64,000 nt of DNA from Tamarix chinensis (Eukaryota; Streptophyta; Magnoliopsida; Caryophyllales; Tamaricaceae). The translations under genes and the position numbers were made by a program. This document shows, in pieces, positions 32,717-45,006 of the stretch. The notes below the pieces were generated by a model. That model did not search any database. It was given only the letters and a program-made list of their open reading frames with translations, and had not been told where the DNA came from. Positions within the stretch are counted from its first letter, which is position 1. Each line of letters opens with the position of its first letter. The stretch spans positions 123,927,122 to 123,991,121 of the forward strand of contig CM060172.1 in the NCBI GenBank assembly GCA_030549775.1, read 5' to 3'.

Positions 32717-34215
32717 AAGAAAGGGGGTAGGTTGCATGGTGCTAGACAGGGCTAAGGGCTGGGTGAGAGGGCTGGTCGGGCGAGGCAAGGGGAAGGAGAA
32801 GGCGATAGTCGGCGATGGAGATTGGTGGTTGGCCAACAAAGTGATGTTACAGGGCTGGTGTGGTGTGGATGGGCTGCGCTGGGAAGGTGGTGCTGCTGGG
32901 TCGAGGGTGATGTTGTAGAGGCTGGTTAACGGTGATGATAGGGTGGAGGTTTTTGGGTGCACTAGACTGTAAAGTGGTGGAGGAGTGGTTGGGCTGGGTT
33001 AGGTGGTCGGTGTAGTGGGATGGAAGCATGTAGAGGGCCAGAAGGTTGCTGGTTCGGGGGTTGGGGAGGTTAAGCAAAATAGAGAAGGGGAAGAGGCTGG
33101 GAAATTCGAACGAAATAGAGGAAGGGAAGGGTTGTTTGGGAGTTGCGATGGCTAGAATGGTTGTGGTTAGAGGAAAATTATAGAGGGGGATAGGGAGCTA
33201 GGGGAAAGGGTGCTTACATGGTTATGTGGCTGGATGCTGTGCTGGACAACGAGGCTGGAAGAATGGAAGTTGTGGTTGTTTGGGTGCTGGAAGATTGGGT
33301 GCAAGGGTAGAGATCAGGAGCTTCTTTGTTGGAAAGAAAAACTGAACAAAAAGAAAGAGGGGATGAGGATGAGAAGTGGAGGGTCTTTTGGTTGGAGGGC
33401 TACAAGAATATTTGAACAACAATAGTGAGGGGGAGTTGGGTAGTGGAGGGCTACTGTTGGGGGGTCGGGAAGTGTTGTTAGGACTGCGAGCAACTAGTGC
33501 ACAAAGGGGAGAAAGGGTAAGGGAGAAGGGAGGAAGGTGGATAGGAAGGCCAAACAAAAACAGAGGGAGGGAAAGGGGTGTTTGGTGAGTGTATGAGAGT
33601 GTATGCATCAGCCAGGGGCTTGTTTGGTCGACGGGTTAAGTGCTTGGTGTGTGAGGTTGGAATGGACTGTATGCGAGAGTGTAGCATGTATATGTATGTA
33701 TAAATGCAGAGATGAGGCGATGGGTTGAGTAAATTAAGAAAATGAGGGAGACATGGAGAGTCTTTAGGGGGAAGGGACTGCAAATGGTAAAGGGTTACGA
33801 GGGAGAGAGATGGAGGGAACATATATTTTATATTTTTATTTTAGATTTATTTCGCGTAAATTAGGGTATCGGATAGAAAAATAATCCGAAAAAAAATAAT
33901 CCAATCTAGAATAGGCTTAATAAAATAAAAAAAGATAAAATAGTCGGAAATAAATTTTAAGGATTTATTTTGGGTTATAGGTCAAGGTTACTAATAAAAT
34001 AATTAGGCTAAAATTTACGGATATAAACAATGATTAAAATAAATAGTCGATTTCTAGCAACTTATTAACCTAATTATTTTTATATCTAAACCATCATAAT
34101 AATACGAATAATAATAAAACTTTTAATATTAAATCCTAAAATAATAATTATAACTAATCATATGATTATTAATTTACAACTAACATTTCTAAAATGGGAT
34201 ATTACAATTATATAA

Positions 34216-34430
34216 GTGGAATAGTATAATAATAAATATTAAAAATAATAAAATATTATTGGCTTTAAATAATTTATCGTTAAATTTGTTGAATACTTCT
34301 AAGCCTTAACTTTAACCATAAGCATTAAACCCTAATAAATTACTAATATGGAAACCCATTATTCTATATAGTTGTAACAATAGTATAAGTTATTAAAAGT
34401 AACCAATTTATATATTATAAAAAGATATAA
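34216..34430 (+). repeat. CACTA tandem duplication, copy 1 right half
   Basis: Continues 21018-21186 after removal of B1 and matches 34664-34860 (strings GTGGAATA, AATAATAAAATA(T/C)TATT, GTTGAATACTT and TAAAAGTAAC). Confidence 0.8.
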
Positions 34431-34493
34431 CATATTATTAAATAATTAGAATACTAAGATATCAAAAATTAAAAATAATATATTATTGTTGTG

Positions 34494-34860
34494 ATTAGAT
34501 AATTTATTATTAAAAATTTATAATAATTAGAACATAAAAGTATTAGATAATAAATTATTATTATCCTTAGATAAAAAAAATAACTAATATCTAGAATATA
34601 ACATAACAATTATTTTAGCTAATAAATTCTTTTCAACCTTCGATAAAGTATTATTATATACGTGGAATAATAAGATAATAAAATTTTAAAATAATAAAAT
34701 ACTATTAACCTTATATAATTTATCATTAAATATGTGGAATACTTTTAAACCCTAACTCTAACCATAATTATTTCATTACTAATATAGCAATCCATTACTA
34801 TGTATAGTTTTAGTAGTAACATAAATATCTAAAAGTAACTAATTTTTTAGTTTGTAGGGT
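34494..34860 (+). repeat. CACTA tandem duplication, copy 2
   Basis: Uninterrupted second copy of an approximately 0.4-kb AT-rich unit, in tandem with copy 1 (21018-21186 plus 34212-34430). It contains no coding sequence. Confidence 0.8.
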
Positions 34861-34869
34861 TATGATGCA

Positions 34870-35540
34870 TCGTTTACTTAACGAGTCTAATTTGCATTAC
34901 TATGGTATATTTTTAGATGGAGATATTAGAAAACATGTCATTTGGGTACGTGATGTATCACACTACATATTGGGGAGGGGTTTATATTTGGGACCATTTA
35001 AGTACAAGTCATATTATCTTTTGTTGATATTGCCATAGATTCATCAATCGCTAGCATCGAGATCTGGATATATAGATGTATTTTCATTGATGTTCTATAA
35101 TTTAGGGTTGTTGGTTGTGGATTATTTATGAGACATTATAGCTAGATAGCTATGGGGTTGATAGTAATTTACAATTAGTAGAGGTATTGACATACGATAC
35201 CAACGAGTGCATACCCTAATAATCTTATTAACTTTTACAAAGTGGATGCACCCTCTTCTGAATAATTGAGAGACCGGAGGATTCTATGATAAGAGTGGAT
35301 AAAATGGTTGATCAAGGGCATTCAAAGAGCAATCATATTTTTTGAGTTATAATACTTTGTTGATGTATAAGGAACTATAAGTGTTAATTAAGGTATATAG
35401 TGTTTGTAGTTTGAAATGAACTTGTCTAATTTACATAAACAATTTCTCTTAATATAATCAACATTGTTTAATTAACTATTGTTAAATTATATTTCATATT
35501 GATAAAATGAATATCAATAAAAGTTGGACATTGTTAAATA
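34870..35540 (+). other. CACTA segment upstream of the transposase, function unknown
   Basis: Non-repetitive AT-rich DNA between the tandem duplication and the transposase start. It may hold decayed exons; frames around 34860-35060 read without many stops in places, but I recognise no domain. Confidence 0.4.
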
Positions 35541-35554
35541 ACCAATGATCAAAC

Positions 35555-35805
35555 AAAGTTTGGAATGGGGTCCAATCATTTATTAGAATGGTGGGATCAT
35601 ATATTCGGAATGAAGATGGTCACATTCGTTGTCCATGCATAAAGTGTAATAACATAAAGTGGAGATCTATAGACAATATTGAGTACCACATATAGCAGAG
35701 TGAGTTTGTACATATTCATGATGCTTTAGTATATCACGATGAAGTTGATCAAGAGTTGGAACTAGTGCATATGGTTGAGGAGGGAAGAAATGAGATGGAA
35801 GATAT
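35555..35805 (+). pseudogene. CACTA transposase N-terminal fragment (transposase-associated domain)
   Basis: Translation gives FIRMVGSYIRNEDGHIRCPC, then IKCNNIKWRSIDNIEYHI and, after a stop, QSEFVHIHDALVYHDE. This matches the N-terminal domain of plant CACTA TnpD-type transposases, with its '(I)RCPC.KC.N' cysteine motif and the following 'V..HL...GF...Y..W..H' pattern. Reading stops where LTR C1 was inserted, after EGRNEMEDI, and resumes at 49931. At least one in-frame stop shows it is dead. In the intact family this protein cuts the element's ends with a partner that binds the subterminal repeats. Confidence 0.85.
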
Positions 35806-36399
35806 TGTAACACCCTTATTTTCAGCACTTAAAAGTGTAAGTTTAAAGATTTGGTTATGAAAACCAAAACATACAATGTGCAGGTGATACACCACATCTA
35901 ACATAGATGGGACACTCTCTATACCTAGTCTATGTCGGGTGCAAGTAAAAACAACCTTGTCCCTAGAAATTAGGTATGGGAATCACTTTATTCTACCACA
36001 ATATATGATACAAAATAGAGAGAATGAAAGATGTAAAATGAAAATAGAGAACTAAGAGTCCATAGAGAGATAGAGATATTCGAATAACCATACCCTACAG
36101 TAATTCGACTATGCACTCATCGAAGGCAATCACATTAAAAGTTGTAATCAACAATCACCTGCAAAACAAGACGGTATCTACTAGTTGGAATGAATGACAC
36201 CTATAAAAAAATATGGTTATTATGCAACATATTGAGTAAGGTAACAATACAATCATAGCACAGTTACACAGGATACATAAGTTAATGTAGAAGAATAAGC
36301 ATGTATAATGATTAACATAATATGACGCTAGAGAATAATTGAATCAGTGTTCCATTATTAGGTATATCCATAACCCATTTCTTATTCACATTGAGTTCA

Positions 36400-36870
36400 G
36401 GATCCTACTATTCACAAATGATGGAACAATACCAATAATACACAAGCCCAAATCAAAACACCTGTAGCCACTATTCTTGTCCGATAAAACATATTGATAC
36501 AACTCCAAATAAAATACTTCTAGCCACTATTCTCGTATGATGGAATGGATAGATACAACTAGATATGAATCATATGAACTTTAACTGTAAATATTAATAT
36601 CTTATTCATTATTATTTATCTAAAGATCATATTCTTATTTACATTACGTTTTGGGACCCCTTTATTCTTAATCTGATTGAACGAACTAAAGCACCTCTCA
36701 CGGCAAAATGCTCCTGAACCACTATTTTTATCCAGTGGAACGGACACCATATCTATCAAGGTAGCATGCTCCTTACTAATATTCTTCAACCTATAGAATG
36801 GCCTAAAGCACCTATTAGGACAAAATGCCCCTAAGCCACTATTAGTGTTCGATGGAATAGACACAATACC
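36400..36870 (-). repeat. Degenerate CACTATTCTCGT..GATGGAA repeats of LTR C1
   Basis: About six spaced copies of CCACTATT(C/A).(T/C)....GATGGAA with linkers such as GGCAAAATGCTCCTGAACC. They occupy the position of the CCACTATTATAGCCGGTGG arrays in A copies, and linkers such as AAATGCTCCT are shared, so they are a diverged form of the same module. Confidence 0.65.
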
Positions 36871-38429
36871 TCGGTTCTAACTCAAGTAACATTTACTTTA
36901 AGATATTAATGTCTTATCCATTATTGTTTATCTCAAGATCATCATGTGAAACACACATATAAATATACAAGGCACATAATCTAAACTTTAAAACACATAA
37001 AACACAACCACAAGGAGATCAAGATATTCCCTTAAGAAAAAAAGGTCATATTTATCTTTAAAAAAAACTCTAGTTCCACAATGTGAGCATAAATCCTACC
37101 ATAATACTTATATAACCATAAAATTTGGTACAAATTCCTAAAATACTGTTGTTGACAACATATATGAAAATCAAAGTTTAGCTCCAATGTCTTATACATG
37201 TGATGGAAGCCCCGCTTCTACGATTTAACCATGAAATTAGCATTTTCCTAAAATGTAAATATTAACAACATATCCGAAAATCGATATCTAAATACAGCAT
37301 TTTACACATGTTGTAATGCTCCTCCCTCTAAGGTTACTATTTATAACTTTAAGAAATTTTCTAATTTTATATGATATAGGTCATCCATAATCACTTCATA
37401 TAATATATTTAACCTATTTTAAACCAATTAACACAGTAAAATACCAAATATTCCTTATTGAACCCATATTAACCAAATTATCCTTAAGATAACCAAAATA
37501 CCCATATTTTTACAAAAATCTTATGAGTCTAATATTATTGATTTCCAACATCCAATATATATCATCCTTACACCATTTGACCATACTTATTAACTACTTT
37601 ACGTACCTAATCAAACCACATTAAAACATTATAGGTTATAGTAACACACTTATGGTATGAAAATGAGATTTATTACAACAATAACATATAAGCTCGTGCT
37701 CTTTACATGTTCTTATTTTCCATAGATTCGATACCACATTATCGTACAACAACATTATCAGCATTACGGTATCATCATAATAATATCAACCATGATTTTT
37801 TCATACACATTTACACACTGCATATAAAAACCCTAACTATGATATGTATCATTACCAAAAATGTCTCTAGTCTTTTGGATGCCTCATTCGATACCATAAA
37901 AAATTCACCTAATAATCAAGGATAATACATCAATAGAAATAAATAAAACACCTAATGAAAAGCTAAGGTAGAAGAAGGTGGAAAAGGAGCAAGACCAAAG
38001 CAACCAAGTCACGGGAGAAGTGTTGCACAAATAGAGGTGGTTGTACAAAGAAGTGGTGCAACAAGGGAGGGGGTTGCATAAGGGAATCATGCAGATAGGG
38101 GTTTTGAGTGAGGTCCTCACATTAGTGGGGGTGGTGTATCATGAAGGCCTCATGTTGGTGGGCGTTGGTCGCATGAGGTTGGGGTAGTTTAGAGGAAGAT
38201 GTTGTTGAAGGTGTGGATGCTGAAGGGGGGTTGTTGCATGAGTTATGGACGTAGATAAGGAGGAGTAATTTGTGCTTCTCACACGGGTAAAGCTATGAAC
38301 ATGCAGTGCTCACACAATAAAGGTGATGCGGTATGAATGTAATACCCCCAAATTTATAAACTGAAATTTTTTCATTTTTAAAAGTTAACTGTGAATGCTA
38401 AAATAGTAAATTACGGGGTGTTTCCATCA

Positions 38430-38474
38430 CACTTGGTTCAAGTATGTTTTCCTCTATCGCTCTATTACCAAGTA
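38430..38474 (-). other. 3'-terminal hairpin module of LTR B2
   Basis: Arms CACTTGGTT and TACCAAGTA pair over eight positions. Relative to A (TTAGTAC/GTACTAA), the pair A-T is replaced by G-C on both arms. It lies about 90 bases from the LTR end, as in A and B1. Confidence 0.6.
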
Positions 38475-39104
38475 TTGAGGCTAAAAATATTGTTCCACTT
38501 AAATTAATAGCACAATTGTAAATCAGAGTAGCAAAATAGTTAAAGCAACTTAACATCATTTCAGATAGAACCAACTATCAGTGGTTACAAAGTGTCAATG
38601 AAAGGAAATGCGTAAAGGCGGTAAGAATTATAAAATCTTTCAGATCAAAAGATACTGGACTAAACACCGGATAACCCCACACTCTCAACTCAAATAAAAT
38701 ATTTCAACTAATCTTGTAAGTTAACCTACAAAGGCCATTGTCTATTGAATATGCAAGGGACCAAGAAATGAACCCTTTAGTCCAACGGTACTAAGTAATC
38801 AATTATACAAAACTAATATAAAAGATCCGCATGGAACATGTAAAATGCATCACAAAAATACATGAACATCAAATTACAAATACATTAATTGAAATACGAT
38901 AATCATTCACATGACCACATAACATCAAGGCTATATACTACCAATGCTCATTCATCTAGAATAAACTAAAACTCGTCAATGGAATATCTAAGAGATGCTA
39001 TTTATAGTATAATTAAAAAACAACATCATTCTCAACTCATAACCATGGTCACAATTCTCATTATCAAAACCCACAAATCTAATAACACAAGTAGGCTCGC
39101 CAGC

Positions 39105-39370
39105 ACAAACACTCAACAACATATATTATCACAAGTAGGTAGAAAGGCTACTATCGGGCTATAGGCAGGTATAAAGACTTCTACCAAACCACATGTAGGA
39201 ACAAGAGCTACAACTGAACCATAGGTAGGAACCAAAACTGCTATCAAACCATAGACAGGCACAGAGGTTTCTATCAAACAATAGGTAGGCACAAAGGCTA
39301 CTATTGAAGCGCAAGTAGGCACAAAGGCTACTACCAAACCACAGGTAGGCATAAATGCTACTACCAGCCA
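39105..39370 (-). repeat. 30-bp tandem array in LTR B2 with an in-frame 10-residue repeat
   Basis: About eight or nine copies of a 30-base unit such as ACAGGTAGGCACAAAGGCTA followed by CTACCAAACC. Because 30 is a multiple of three, the sense strand has an open frame of 95 codons (39400-39113) repeating VPTCGLVVAF with variations. B1 has a 31-base period for the related array and so cannot encode the same repeat, which argues against selection on the protein. Confidence 0.82.
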
Positions 39371-40056
39371 ATATAATAAACATTTCAAATAAAATCTCAA
39401 TCATTTCTATTTTATTTACTCGAGGAAAAAATCATATCAACAGGAAGACACTAAGGTACTTCAATCATACTGATGCATAAAGGTAATACATTATCCTACT
39501 AACTATCAACCTAGGGATGCAAATATACCGTAGTCATACCGGTACACGAAGGTACATAGTACCCTACCAATAAGGACACATAATCCATAAGTATGCATAC
39601 CCCATATTAGGTCCATAGAGCTAAATAAAGTATGATATAGGGATTGGCTAGGGTACTAAGGTACACCAGCAAAATTTATAACAATTTTGGGTAAACCACA
39701 CATTTAGGGTAGTGATCCCTAAAGAATCACCATTTCCGATCTCGAAATCTTTCACTTCAAGTATTACTGTTTTATAGCGGTAACTACAAAACCACAAATT
39801 AATCACATAAATCTAATTTTTCATACTTAACTATTTTTACTTATTTACAAACATTTTGAGACAACTATAATCAAGGTCATTACCAAAGTCAACATTAGAA
39901 GTCTACTACGGTTATCCTTTCACACTTAGGTACTTTAGGTTAAAAATGTAATACCCCCAAAATTCAATACTGAAATTTTTTGTTTTATTAAAAAAGAATT
40001 GGGGGAAGCGGAATAATACTACTATGAATTCTGGGGATATTACCGCCATATCGCCA

Positions 40057-40102
40057 CACTTAGTACCATACTGGTTCACTCCTACCATTCCAGTACCAAG
40101 CG
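40057..40102 (-). other. 3'-terminal hairpin module of LTR A6
   Basis: CACTTAGTAC and GTACCAAGCG arms (eight of ten pairs, one wobble) with the CTGGTT...CAG inner part, followed by CTAAGGCTGAAA. Confidence 0.6.
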
Positions 40103-40599
40103 CTAAGGCTGAAAGAGTAAAATACAATTTACAAGAAACTCAAACATATTTAAATCAGAGTAGCATATATAACACTTTATAAAAATAAAATCCACCAGTG
40201 GGGGTTACAAGAAGACATATTACATCTAAACCAGGGGTTAAAAGAGAAAGAGTAAAACCTTAAAATTCCGGATAATTTTCTTATGCTCTTTCCCATTGCC
40301 CACTTTAATAGTATCTAAAAATGGATATGTAAGGGACACTGCCCATTGAATAGGCAGGGGCCCCATGAATGGAACCCTTAGTACTATGGTAGTGAGTAAC
40401 CCTTTAAAACACACTTAAAAGTAGGCCCATAATGTAACACATGATACAAAAACTATATACATATATAATGAGATATACATACACAACATCCACATACTTA
40501 ACAAGTCCATCAAATATTAATAGGTCATAATGTACAATCAATACTTTTGGACCTTAAGCCATTAGTCAATCATTATTCAATTATCTAGAATTAGATACC

Positions 40600-41045
40600 T
40601 ATGTGAGTGCGGTAACCCCACTATTATAGCCGGTGGACCGGAATACATACAAGGCAGAATGCTCCTAACCACTTTTATTCACCATTGGACTGGTCTCTAG
40701 GGCAGAATGCTCCTGGCCACTATTATTCGTCGGTGGACCAGTTTGGCCCTAATTCATATAGTATTCCACTATAAGTGATTACTATTTTCCATGATTTATT
40801 CACAACCAAATCAAATTTATTGAGTTCGGGACCCCCACTATTATAGCTAGTGGACCGGAATACATATATAAATCATCCAGGGTAACACACTCCCAGGCTA
40901 TTATTATATTTGGTGGATTGGTACTCATAAACATCATCCAGGACAAAACGCTCCTAGGCCACTATTATATCTGGTAGACCGTTACTCATAAACATCATCC
41001 AGGGCAAAATGCTCTTGGGCCACTATTATACGCGGTAGACCAGTA
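40600..41045 (-). repeat. CCACTATTATAGCCGGTGG repeats of LTR A6
   Basis: Seven copies including CCACTATTATAGCCGGTGG (40618) and CACTATTATAGCTAGTGG (40846), with a long linker of type CATAAACATCATCCAGGGCA duplicated three times (40870-41010). Confidence 0.85.
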
Positions 41046-41680
41046 CTCATAATCATAATTCAACTAGGCCGACTCATTAATCTTTTTCTTTCATGATTAG
41101 TGTTTTTCCTTTTTAATCAACACAATAATTTTATTTATTTGCCTAGGACAGGAGATCAAGATCCCGGGACACAAAGGTACACCGGTTTTACTAGTACATA
41201 CAAGCTACTCGGTACCCTTCAACCATCAACCCAGGGACACAAAGGTACTCTAGTCATACTGGTGCATACAACTACTCAGTACCCTACCATCGAGAACACC
41301 TAATACATAAATATGTATACCCCCTAAATAAGTTCGTAGAGCTAGATAGAGTATGATATAGGGCCTGGATGGGGCACAAAGGCACACCAGCAAATACTAG
41401 AATAATCGTGGGCTAAACCATAACTTTAAGGTAGCGACCCCTAAAAAGCCACAATTTCTGATCTTGAGGTCTTTCACTTTAAGTATTAGTATCTTAATTA
41501 AGGTGATCAAGAAAAAAACAACAACAAAATACTTATTCACTTTCAATCATTCTAATATCATTAAGTATTTCTTATTCAAACGGTTATCTAAGATAACATA
41601 GAGGAATCATTAAGGTCATCATAATCTCATCCAATTCCGATTTAGGATTTATTATTGTGATACTTACTAATTGTCAAACA

Positions 41681-42810
41681 TAGGGATGGTAATAGGTCGG
41701 GTCTGGACCCAGACCCGGACCCGTTTATATTACCTAGATCCAGACCCAACCCAGACCCGTCGGGTCTTAAAAGTTCAGACCCAGATCCAGATTCATTAGG
41801 TCTGGCGGTTAAACGAGTCCTAAATGGGTGCTAAATGGGTCCGGTTATTTTTTTTAAAAATAATTAATAATCTATACTAATACAAATACATTTATGCTTT
41901 ATATAACTTAATATGTATTTTTTTTGTTAAAAAAATCATCTAAGTGAAAAAATAAATATATTAAAATAGTTATATTAACTTTTCACATGGTATTTTAATG
42001 TTTTTAGTAGGGATGTAAATTGAGCGGATTTAAGGCGGGTATACTCATATCCATATCCGTATCCAATAAGAAAATCCATACCCGAATCCGTACCCGTACC
42101 CACATCCATATCTGCTAACATGTCCATATTTGTATCCGTTGGATATCCGTTACTCGATGGATTATCCGTTTATCCGTTAATGGATATTATCCGATGGATA
42201 AATTCATCACCTGACAGATAAACCCATTTAGAATTAAGCTAAATGATAGTTCTAACTTTAATTTGTACTATATTTATTTTAAAATTAAGGTAAAAAGGTA
42301 ATTATATATCAGGTAAACGGGTACGGATATGGATACAGGTATGGTTACGAGTACGGGTATGGATATGCCATACCCGTATCCGTACTCAAACCCGACGGGT
42401 ATTTTTTCCATCATCTATATTCGTTTATCCATATCTGTTGGACAAAATTCGTCGGGTTTCGGGTAAAATCTGCACCGTTTATATCCCTAGCTTAGAATAC
42501 AATGTTATACATGTTATACATTTATAAAGTAATATAAGTAAGTATACAATTTAAATATGAATAATTTAAAAAAAATTAATAATAAGGAGCTTATATAAGA
42601 TTAATATATAATGACATATTAATATGTATGTATTTATATATGTATACACACACACACACATATGTATATTAAATGGGTCAAGCGGGTTGGGTCTCGGTCT
42701 AGAACTAGACCCAGACCCGGATCCTTTATGGTATATGTGGACCCAAACCCGCTAAAAATGAGGCGGGTCTAGCGGGTCTGGGTCGGGTCCGAGACCCATT
42801 GTCATCCCTA
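41681..42810. mobile_element. hAT-like non-autonomous element inside A6 (1130 bp)
   Basis: Terminal inverted repeats TAGGGATGGTAATAGGTCGG at the left and, reverse complemented, TAGGGATGACAATGGGTCTC at the right. The 8-bp TSD GTCAAACA is perfect (41673-41680 and 42811-42818). Eight-base duplications with TAGGG-type ends are characteristic of hAT elements. Both ends carry arrays of GGGTC / GACCC (for example GACCCAGACCCGGACCCG). It has no transposase, so it needed one from elsewhere. It is interrupted by a second element of the same type at 42008-42489. Confidence 0.9.
42008..42489. mobile_element. Second hAT-like element nested in the first (482 bp)
   Basis: Ends TAGGGATGTAAATTGAGCGG at the left and ACCGTTTATATCCCTA at the right; the outer seven or eight bases are inverted copies. 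Subterminal arrays of CCCGTACCC / TATCCGTATCC occur at both ends in inverted orientation (42040-42200 and 42310-42480). The expected 8-bp duplication is weak (GTTTTTAG and GCTTAGAA), so the boundaries are less certain than those of the outer element. Confidence 0.75.
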
Positions 42811-43079
42811 GTCAAACACCATTATCTTATTATTCAGTGTTACTTGAGTCTTATTACGAAACTTCATTATCACATCAATGAATTAGATATGAATTATTGA
42901 TTTACCCCTTGTATAATTATTAAGTCATTACTTCCTTACTTGCCAATTTACCAAATTACCCTTCATGTTGCATAATTATCAAATTACCCATTACTCGATT
43001 TGGGTTACCAAGCTATCTCCCATGGTCACCAATCACCTTTCATAATTGTTACACTTATCATATCTCAATTTGGTTGGTT

Positions 43080-44150
43080 AGATTACCAAATTACCCTTCT
43101 CCTTAATTATAATTACCAAATTGCCCTTCTCCATTATCATAATTACCAAATTACCCTTCTCCATTGTCATAATTACCAAAGTACCCTTCTCCGTTATCAT
43201 AATTACCAAACTACCCTTTAGTTAGTTAAATTACCAAATTGCCCTTCTTCATTATCATAATTACCAAACTACCCTTTAGTTAGTTAAATTACCAAATTTC
43301 CCTTCTTCATTATCATAATTACCAAATTACTCTTCTCCATTATCATAATTACCAAATTACCCTTTTCTATTATCATAATTACTAAACTACCCTTTAGATG
43401 GTTAAATTACCAAATTACCTTTTTCCATTATTATAATTACCAAATAACCCTTCTCCATTATTATAATTACCAAATAACCCTTCTCTATTATTATAATTAC
43501 CAAATTATCCTTCTCCATTATTATAATTACCAAATTACCGTTCTCCATTATTATAATTATTAAATTATTCTCCATTATTATAATTATTAAATTACCATTT
43601 TCTTTATTAAATATCATTTCATCCTTCCTTTATACCAAATTACCATTTTACCCTTATACTTTACAAAATTACCATTTTACCCTTCTACTTACAAAATTAC
43701 CATTTTGCCTTGTTACTTCAAAAATTACCATAATACATTTTTACTTACAGAAATAACATTTTACTCTTTTACTTCCAAAATCACCATGATACCCGTTTAC
43801 TTATAAAATTACCATTTTGTCATTTACTTCCAAATTTATCATAATACCCCTTTTAATTACAAAATTACCATTTTGCCCTTTACTTCTAAAATTACCATCT
43901 TACCCTTAACTTCCAAATTTATCATAATACCCTTTTACTTATAAAATTACCATTTTGCCCTTTATCTAAAAATCACCATAATACCCTTTTACTTATAACT
44001 TATCATTTTTCCCTTCTCCTCCAAAATTATCATAATATCATTTTACTTACAAAATTACCATTTTACCCCTTACTTCCAAAATTACCATAATACCCTTCTT
44101 CTTACAAATTATCATTTTACCCCTTTACTTCCAAAATTACTATTTTACCC
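43080..44150 (-). repeat. Minisatellite of LTR A6
   Basis: Two related arrays. 43080-43600 repeats ATTATCATAATTACCAAATT followed by ACCCTTCTCC, about 30-36 bases per unit, fourteen or more copies. 43620-44150 repeats ACTTACAAAATTACCATTTT followed by ACCCTT, often alternating with CCAAAATTACCATAATACCC. A7 has the sense-strand equivalent at 52780-53440. Confidence 0.92.
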
Positions 44151-44818
44151 CTTATTACACCACTTTTATTAAATTATCATCACTACATGAAATAGTAATA
44201 TTAATGCTCCATTCTCATTATCCAACTCCACCAACTATTATATTTCAACATAATACTCATTAGTACCCACACATATTAGGACACAATCTTGCACAAGACA
44301 TATTAATAAAATGCCCCTAGGGCTTACAATAATATTCCTCATGGACCAATGGTCACAATAATATAATATAATATGGATAAGTACTCAACATTTTCATTAA
44401 TAACCAAACTCTTTCTTTAAGCAATATTTCCACACATAGCATATAAACTAGCATGCTTTCTTTTTTTATCAATCAATATAAGCAACTAAATATAATATAT
44501 TAAACAATATATATATTTATATCATGTAAAATAACATATTAAAACCCTAATGTGCTAGCATACGTTTATCCATGCATTTAAGTGGGGTTTAACAATTACC
44601 ATAATTTCTGCAAAAATCAAACATTACCAGTATCCCAGTTAAAGATTCAAGCTTTGATTAGAAAAACCAATACCTAAAAATAATATCACTAATTATCATA
44701 CTAGAAATAGGAAAAATCAAAAACATAAAACTTTATCAAAACTTAATTAATGATATACTTTATTTAACCCTTAATATACCTTGAAATTAAGTAAAGATTA
44801 AGGAAAAAATTTAGGCAA

Positions 44819-44855
44819 GACTCACGCTGCTCATGCAGCATGAGTTGCATGCAGA
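44819..44855 (-). other. CTCACGCTGC...GCAGCATGAG dyad of LTR A6
   Basis: CTCACGCTGC-TCAT-GCAGCATGAG is a ten-pair dyad with one wobble, followed by a second short dyad TGCATGCA. It is the best-preserved copy of an element also seen in A7, B1 and B2 at the leader boundary. Confidence 0.65.
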
Positions 44856-45006
44856 ATAAGGGAGGAAAGTGTCAAAGGAGGGTAGAAGAGAAGGAGGAAT
44901 GGCTATTTTTGGGTTGGGGCTTTGGGGCTAGGAAAGAGGGTAGGCAGGGGAGGATTTAAGGCAAGGGAAGGGTGGAGATGGGGTATAGGTGGTGGTCGGG
45001 GATAGG

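Larger units (their letters stand above)
21187..34206 (-). mobile_element. Solo LTR B1 (about 4.2 kb own sequence)
   Basis: Starts TGTAACACTCCAATTTT at 21187 and ends AAAATGGGATATTACA at 34206, with perfect TSD ATTAT at 21182-21186 and 34207-34211. Interrupted by A4 and A5; own segments are 21187-21221, 25502-25615 and 30157-34206. In minus orientation it shows an AT-rich U3 (34200-33840), a CT-rich block, a GC-rich leader (33820-32700), AT-rich DNA, a 31-base repeat array (31090-31250), a 43-base array (30682-31080) and the 3' hairpin (25534-25578). It shares ends, hairpin and GCTAAGGCTAAA with the A group but has no CCACTATTATAG or trinucleotide arrays. No gag-pol. Confidence 0.9.

Noticed and set aside
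42899..43617. Open frames at 43000-43221 (+) and 43402-43617 (-) with repeated peptides
   Set aside because: Translations of the 30-36 base minisatellite of LTR A6.
43080..44150. CRISPR-like array (regular short repeats)
   Set aside because: Repeat units are contiguous and variable with no unique spacers, and the context is a plant LTR.
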